DNA of 25,141 nt from Echinostoma caproni (Eukaryota > Platyhelminthes > Trematoda > Plagiorchiida > Echinostomatidae), in contig UZAN01043331.1 in NCBI GenBank assembly GCA_900618425.1, positions 4,575 to 29,715 of the forward strand, read 5' to 3'. Within the stretch, counting starts at the first letter, position 1. Every line of letters begins with the position of its first letter. The translations under genes and the position numbers were made by a program. Below are positions 22,641 to 25,141 of this stretch, piece after piece. The notes beneath the pieces are model-generated. The model ran no database searches. It was not told the origin of the DNA and saw only the letters and a list, made by a program, of their open reading frames with translations.

Positions 22641-24502
22641 AACAAGGATAAACCTACCGGGAAATTTGGAAAGTCAAATGGAAAGCTAGAAAGTACTGAG
22701 CAAGTGTTTCGAACTCGTCAAATGTCATAATTGATGAACGACAGGGCTCAGTAAAAATTCGAAATAAATTCTCACCCCGAAAGATAAAATTGATGCTCTG
22801 TACTCTCTGAAGATCTTCATCCAGTAAAAAGTTATTAGATCCGATGAAAACAATGGTTTATTTTGTCCTGACTTGAAAAAGCGTAAACATTTGAATTTGA
22901 TATCCGAGTTGAAGGCGTATTTTATCGTTAGTGGAGACTTACGTATTCTGCTTTCAGTATAAACTCACGGCTACCGAATTTATACCCTCATAAAAGTGGC
23001 CAGTGTGTGGCAATTTCAGTTCAGAGCTGATGATAAGGTTTTTCGACAATGATTATCACAGTACAGATATAACCTAGCTAATGAAATTTACTATATGGTC
23101 TCCTGTTAGTTACAAACTCTTCAAACAGATGCCGAACAATAAACCATTGTGAAAGGTTTATTGTTAAAGGCGTGCCGTACTCAGGCGATGGAGCACAGAA
23201 AAACCATAACAATGACGAGAAAATCAGCATTTATGTGTCTTGTGAATCATTAAAATTATCCTCTGTGTTTTATGACCATCAGCTCTATGGGAGTACTGGC
23301 TGAATAGGACGTGTGTGTTACACAAGAAATCTCCTTCATCAATGTCACGTGAACCGGTACCTCTGGATTACTGTAAAGTTCGAGTTACTGTATGTGGGAG
23401 TCAAATCTCTGAAGCATTCTAGGTGTCTTCAAAAAAACAGCTAAAGTATTAAGAAAGAATTTATGATATGCACCCAAAACTTTTATTATGGAAGGAATTC
23501 AACGGTTTTTCGGAAATTGGTGAACGCATTTGGTATTGACTTTGTTTTCTGAAACATACGTCAGTTGAGAGACGCAACATGGTATTTACTACCGTTTTAG
23601 AACACAAGAATAAAGCTTGCTCCGTTCAACTACGCTTTCAATCTGTTTCTGATCTTTCAGCAAAGATCGCGAAGTGGCCAATAAAGACACATAAAGAATA
23701 CCTAAAGTAAGTTTATGCTCGATTCCTTTGTGAGGGACAGCAAATTTCTCAGGCACAGAATGCTTTCTCCTATTGGAAACAGCTGAACTCAAATAGGTAT
23801 AAGTCTGGACCCCGAAATGAACACAAGCTATCAGTGGTTTTCTAAACACGAAAGAGTAGGTAAACCACCAAAAAAGTGTAGGTTAGGGCAAACACATTCA
23901 CAGTTTCTACACACCTCTCATTGTAACTAGTAATTTTTGATCCTGTCTTAAACCGTTTGTTCATTGTGATCACTTGGTATTTGGTCTCAGACAGAGAAAT
24001 CGTCCAATGGATTCCAGACAGTTATGTGCACATGAAGAAAACCTGACAAGAAATTAGACACAATCTGACATATACCTTGATGAAGAGAAAAGGGCCAATA
24101 AAAATTATTTTGAGGAATTTATATCACCATAGTCATTTCGTTGCATCTGTACATTTGCGCACTGCAGGCAAATGCCATCCACAAAACGTTCTACGTGGCT
24201 CGGCTCCAAACTAGATTCACATCCAGCCCGTTGGTTTATCTACGGTGAAAGAATAGATTGCCTAAATATGCTGCCTCTTTCTGTATTTACTCTTTCACTT
24301 GCCATTGTGACCGCACGGCCAGGCATTCGTCCGACCGCATCCGTAAGCATCACCCTACGTGGCCGACAAATGGAGTGATTCAGTATGTCACAAGTGCGGT
24401 TGTGTTGCAACTTGTCGGCACTTATCACATGGTAAATGTGACTGAAGCGTTCCGACACTTGTATAGAGCTGAAACTGGGCGGTCTATAACTTTTCAAGTT
24501 TA
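22641..24502. other. No gene supported
   Basis: Apart from the inverted decamer at 22712-22721, no repeat, RNA gene or exon could be supported. The minus frames at 23589-23849 and 24240-24584 and the plus frames at 24172-24378 and 24258-24503 are unrecognised. Confidence 0.45.
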
Positions 24503-24553
24503 AGTAAATCCGTTGTAATTTCCAGTGAATCCGTTGTGAGTTCAAGTAAATCC
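24503..24553. repeat. 21-bp minisatellite, about 2.4 units
   Basis: Units begin at 24503, 24524 and 24545, exactly 21 bases apart, each starting AGTRAATCC. The first two share a CCGTTGT centre, and the third keeps only the first nine bases. The sequence is unrelated to the larger array at 24874-25041, but the period is identical. Confidence 0.65.
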
Positions 24554-24755
24554 AACCAATCACATTCCATTGGAAACCCCACAAGATGACTGGTGTTTAG
24601 GCCGTCAAACGTCACCGATTGAACCGGGTCTTCGTTTTTGACTCATAGTCTTGTGGGTGGTGTGGGATATTTGATTCTTTTATTGATTTGTCTGACTATC
24701 CTTCGGACCACACCTTCACGCAAAATCCTCAGTTCATCGTTTCAAACAAACACTT

Positions 24756-24806
24756 GCAAACACTTGACTCGAGTTTCGCTCTTATTAAAGCTCATCAGTA
24801 GTACGT
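24756..24806 (-). ncRNA. Hammerhead ribozyme, core apparently intact
   Basis: All conserved parts are present on minus. The CUGAUGA core strand is at 24792-24798. Stem II then pairs GCUUU with AGAGC around a short loop, allowing one G-U pair. GAAA follows (core on 24773-24779). Stem III is the palindrome ACUCGAGU, and a GUC cleavage triplet lies at 24766-24768. Stem I pairs UACGUACU upstream with the bases after the cleavage site: an A-A mismatch at the first position, then three Watson-Crick pairs and two G-U pairs. The very short palindromic stem III resembles that of known retroelement hammerheads, which often work as dimers. Self-cleavage is inferred from structure. A weak stem I is the main doubt. 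Confidence 0.75.
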
Positions 24807-24830
24807 ATCCACCGGGATTTGAACTCCACT
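24756..24830 (-). mobile_element. SINE fragment with B box and hammerhead (copy D)
   Basis: Reading minus, the fragment opens near a B-box-like AGTTCAAATCCC (24814-24825), followed by GGTGGATACGTACTA and then a complete hammerhead ribozyme. No A box is present, so the copy is truncated at its 5' side. The order B box, short linker, hammerhead is the same as in copies A-C. The primary sequence differs, so D belongs to a separate subfamily or to a related hammerhead-bearing retroelement such as a Penelope-like terminal repeat. Confidence 0.65.
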
Positions 24831-24853
24831 CTAATAAGAGCGAATTTCGAGTC
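24831..24853 (+). repeat. Inverted partial copy of the D hammerhead (D')
   Basis: The plus strand here reads CTAATAAGAGCGAATTTCGA followed by GTC. It matches the 3' half of the hammerhead on the opposite strand (24766-24788) at about 20 of 22 positions. It retains the stem II 3' strand, the GAA region and the GUC triplet, but no CUGAUGA half. It directly abuts the head of fragment D. The pair forms a hairpin with a loop of about 43 bases. Confidence 0.7.
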
Positions 24854-24873
24854 TACATATTTTCCCATCAAGC

Positions 24874-25041
24874 TTTAGCCAAAACCCGCAATTCCTTAGC
24901 CTCGACCCGCAATCCTTTGGCCAAAACCCGAAATGCTTAAGCCAAAACCCACAATCCTTTAGCCTTGACCTACATTCCTTTAGCCAAAACGCGCAATGCT
25001 ATAGCCACGACCCGCAGTCCTTTAGCCTCGACGCACAACCT
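24874..25041. repeat. Tandem array of eight 21-bp units
   Basis: Eight consecutive units of exactly 21 bases start at 24874, 24895, 24916, 24937, 24958, 24979, 25000 and 25021, with no insertion or deletion between them. The consensus is TTTAGCC, four variable bases, ACCCGCAATCC. Those variable bases fall into two classes, AAAA-type (units 1, 3, 4, 6) and TCGA-like (units 2, 5, 7, 8). Because 21 is a multiple of three, the plus frame gives a seven-residue repeat of the form LAKTRNP/LASTRNP. That frame is broken by a stop at 24938-24940 in unit 4, so coding use is unlikely. The array starts 20 bases after D'. Confidence 0.9.
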
Positions 25042-25141
25042 TCGGTCACACCGCTGTAGGCGAGTCAGAACAAAAGCTGTCGGTATATTCTGAGGTCAAC
25101 GAATGTTGAAAAAATTTATATTTTACAAATTTTCATATTGC

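Noticed and set aside
24638..24940. A 100-residue protein ending in heptapeptide repeats.
   Set aside because: The frame crosses the antisense of the hammerhead SINE and ends in the middle of the minisatellite. It is best explained as a chance frame over repeats.
24874..25041. Telomere-like or CRISPR-like array.
   Set aside because: The units contain ACCC but no telomeric hexamer or heptamer, and there are no spacers between units; it is a plain minisatellite.

Overview
The window looks like non-coding DNA from a eukaryotic genome, most probably a digenean flatworm (trematode). It is AT-rich, has no long open frames, no operons and no bacterial-type signals. It contains decayed retroelements, a decayed mariner-type transposon, and tRNA-derived SINE copies whose 3' halves carry hammerhead ribozyme sequence. 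SINEs with a pol III promoter plus a hammerhead are known from schistosomes (the Sm-alpha type), which is the main reason for the trematode call. The species cannot be fixed from this sequence. There are ambiguous bases at 1730 and 4492 and a four-base N run at 7641-7644.

Layout. 1-930: nothing recognisable. 935-1345: two SINE copies placed head to head (A on minus, B on plus). 1346-8320: mostly featureless AT-rich DNA, with a CpG-richer island at about 5340-5700 and a short coding-like frame at 7667-7879. 8325-8560: SINE copy C (minus) joined to an inverted 3' fragment C' (plus). 8561-10676: nothing firm. 10677-11400: a broken non-LTR retrotransposon (minus) that has lost the middle of its reverse transcriptase and part of its C-terminal region. 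12744-12968: a 74-codon frame of unknown nature. 19522-19842: a mariner-family relic (minus) in which the N-terminal helix-turn-helix is joined to the C-terminal end, with no catalytic domain between. 21260-21475: a long imperfect inverted repeat whose two arms look like convergent copies of one retroelement 3' end with a pentamer tail. 22510-22640: a fourth, more divergent tRNA-like element (E). 24503-24553: a 21-bp-period minisatellite. 24756-24853: SINE fragment D with an apparently intact hammerhead ribozyme on minus plus an inverted partial copy. 24874-25041: eight units of a second, exact 21-bp repeat.

No complete protein-coding gene can be supported. The window could be intergenic or a large intron. 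Its main interest is the hammerhead-SINE family: one copy (D) keeps the ribozyme core, the others show graded decay, and at two loci a SINE body is fused to an inverted piece of its own 3' end, as expected from twin-primed insertion.
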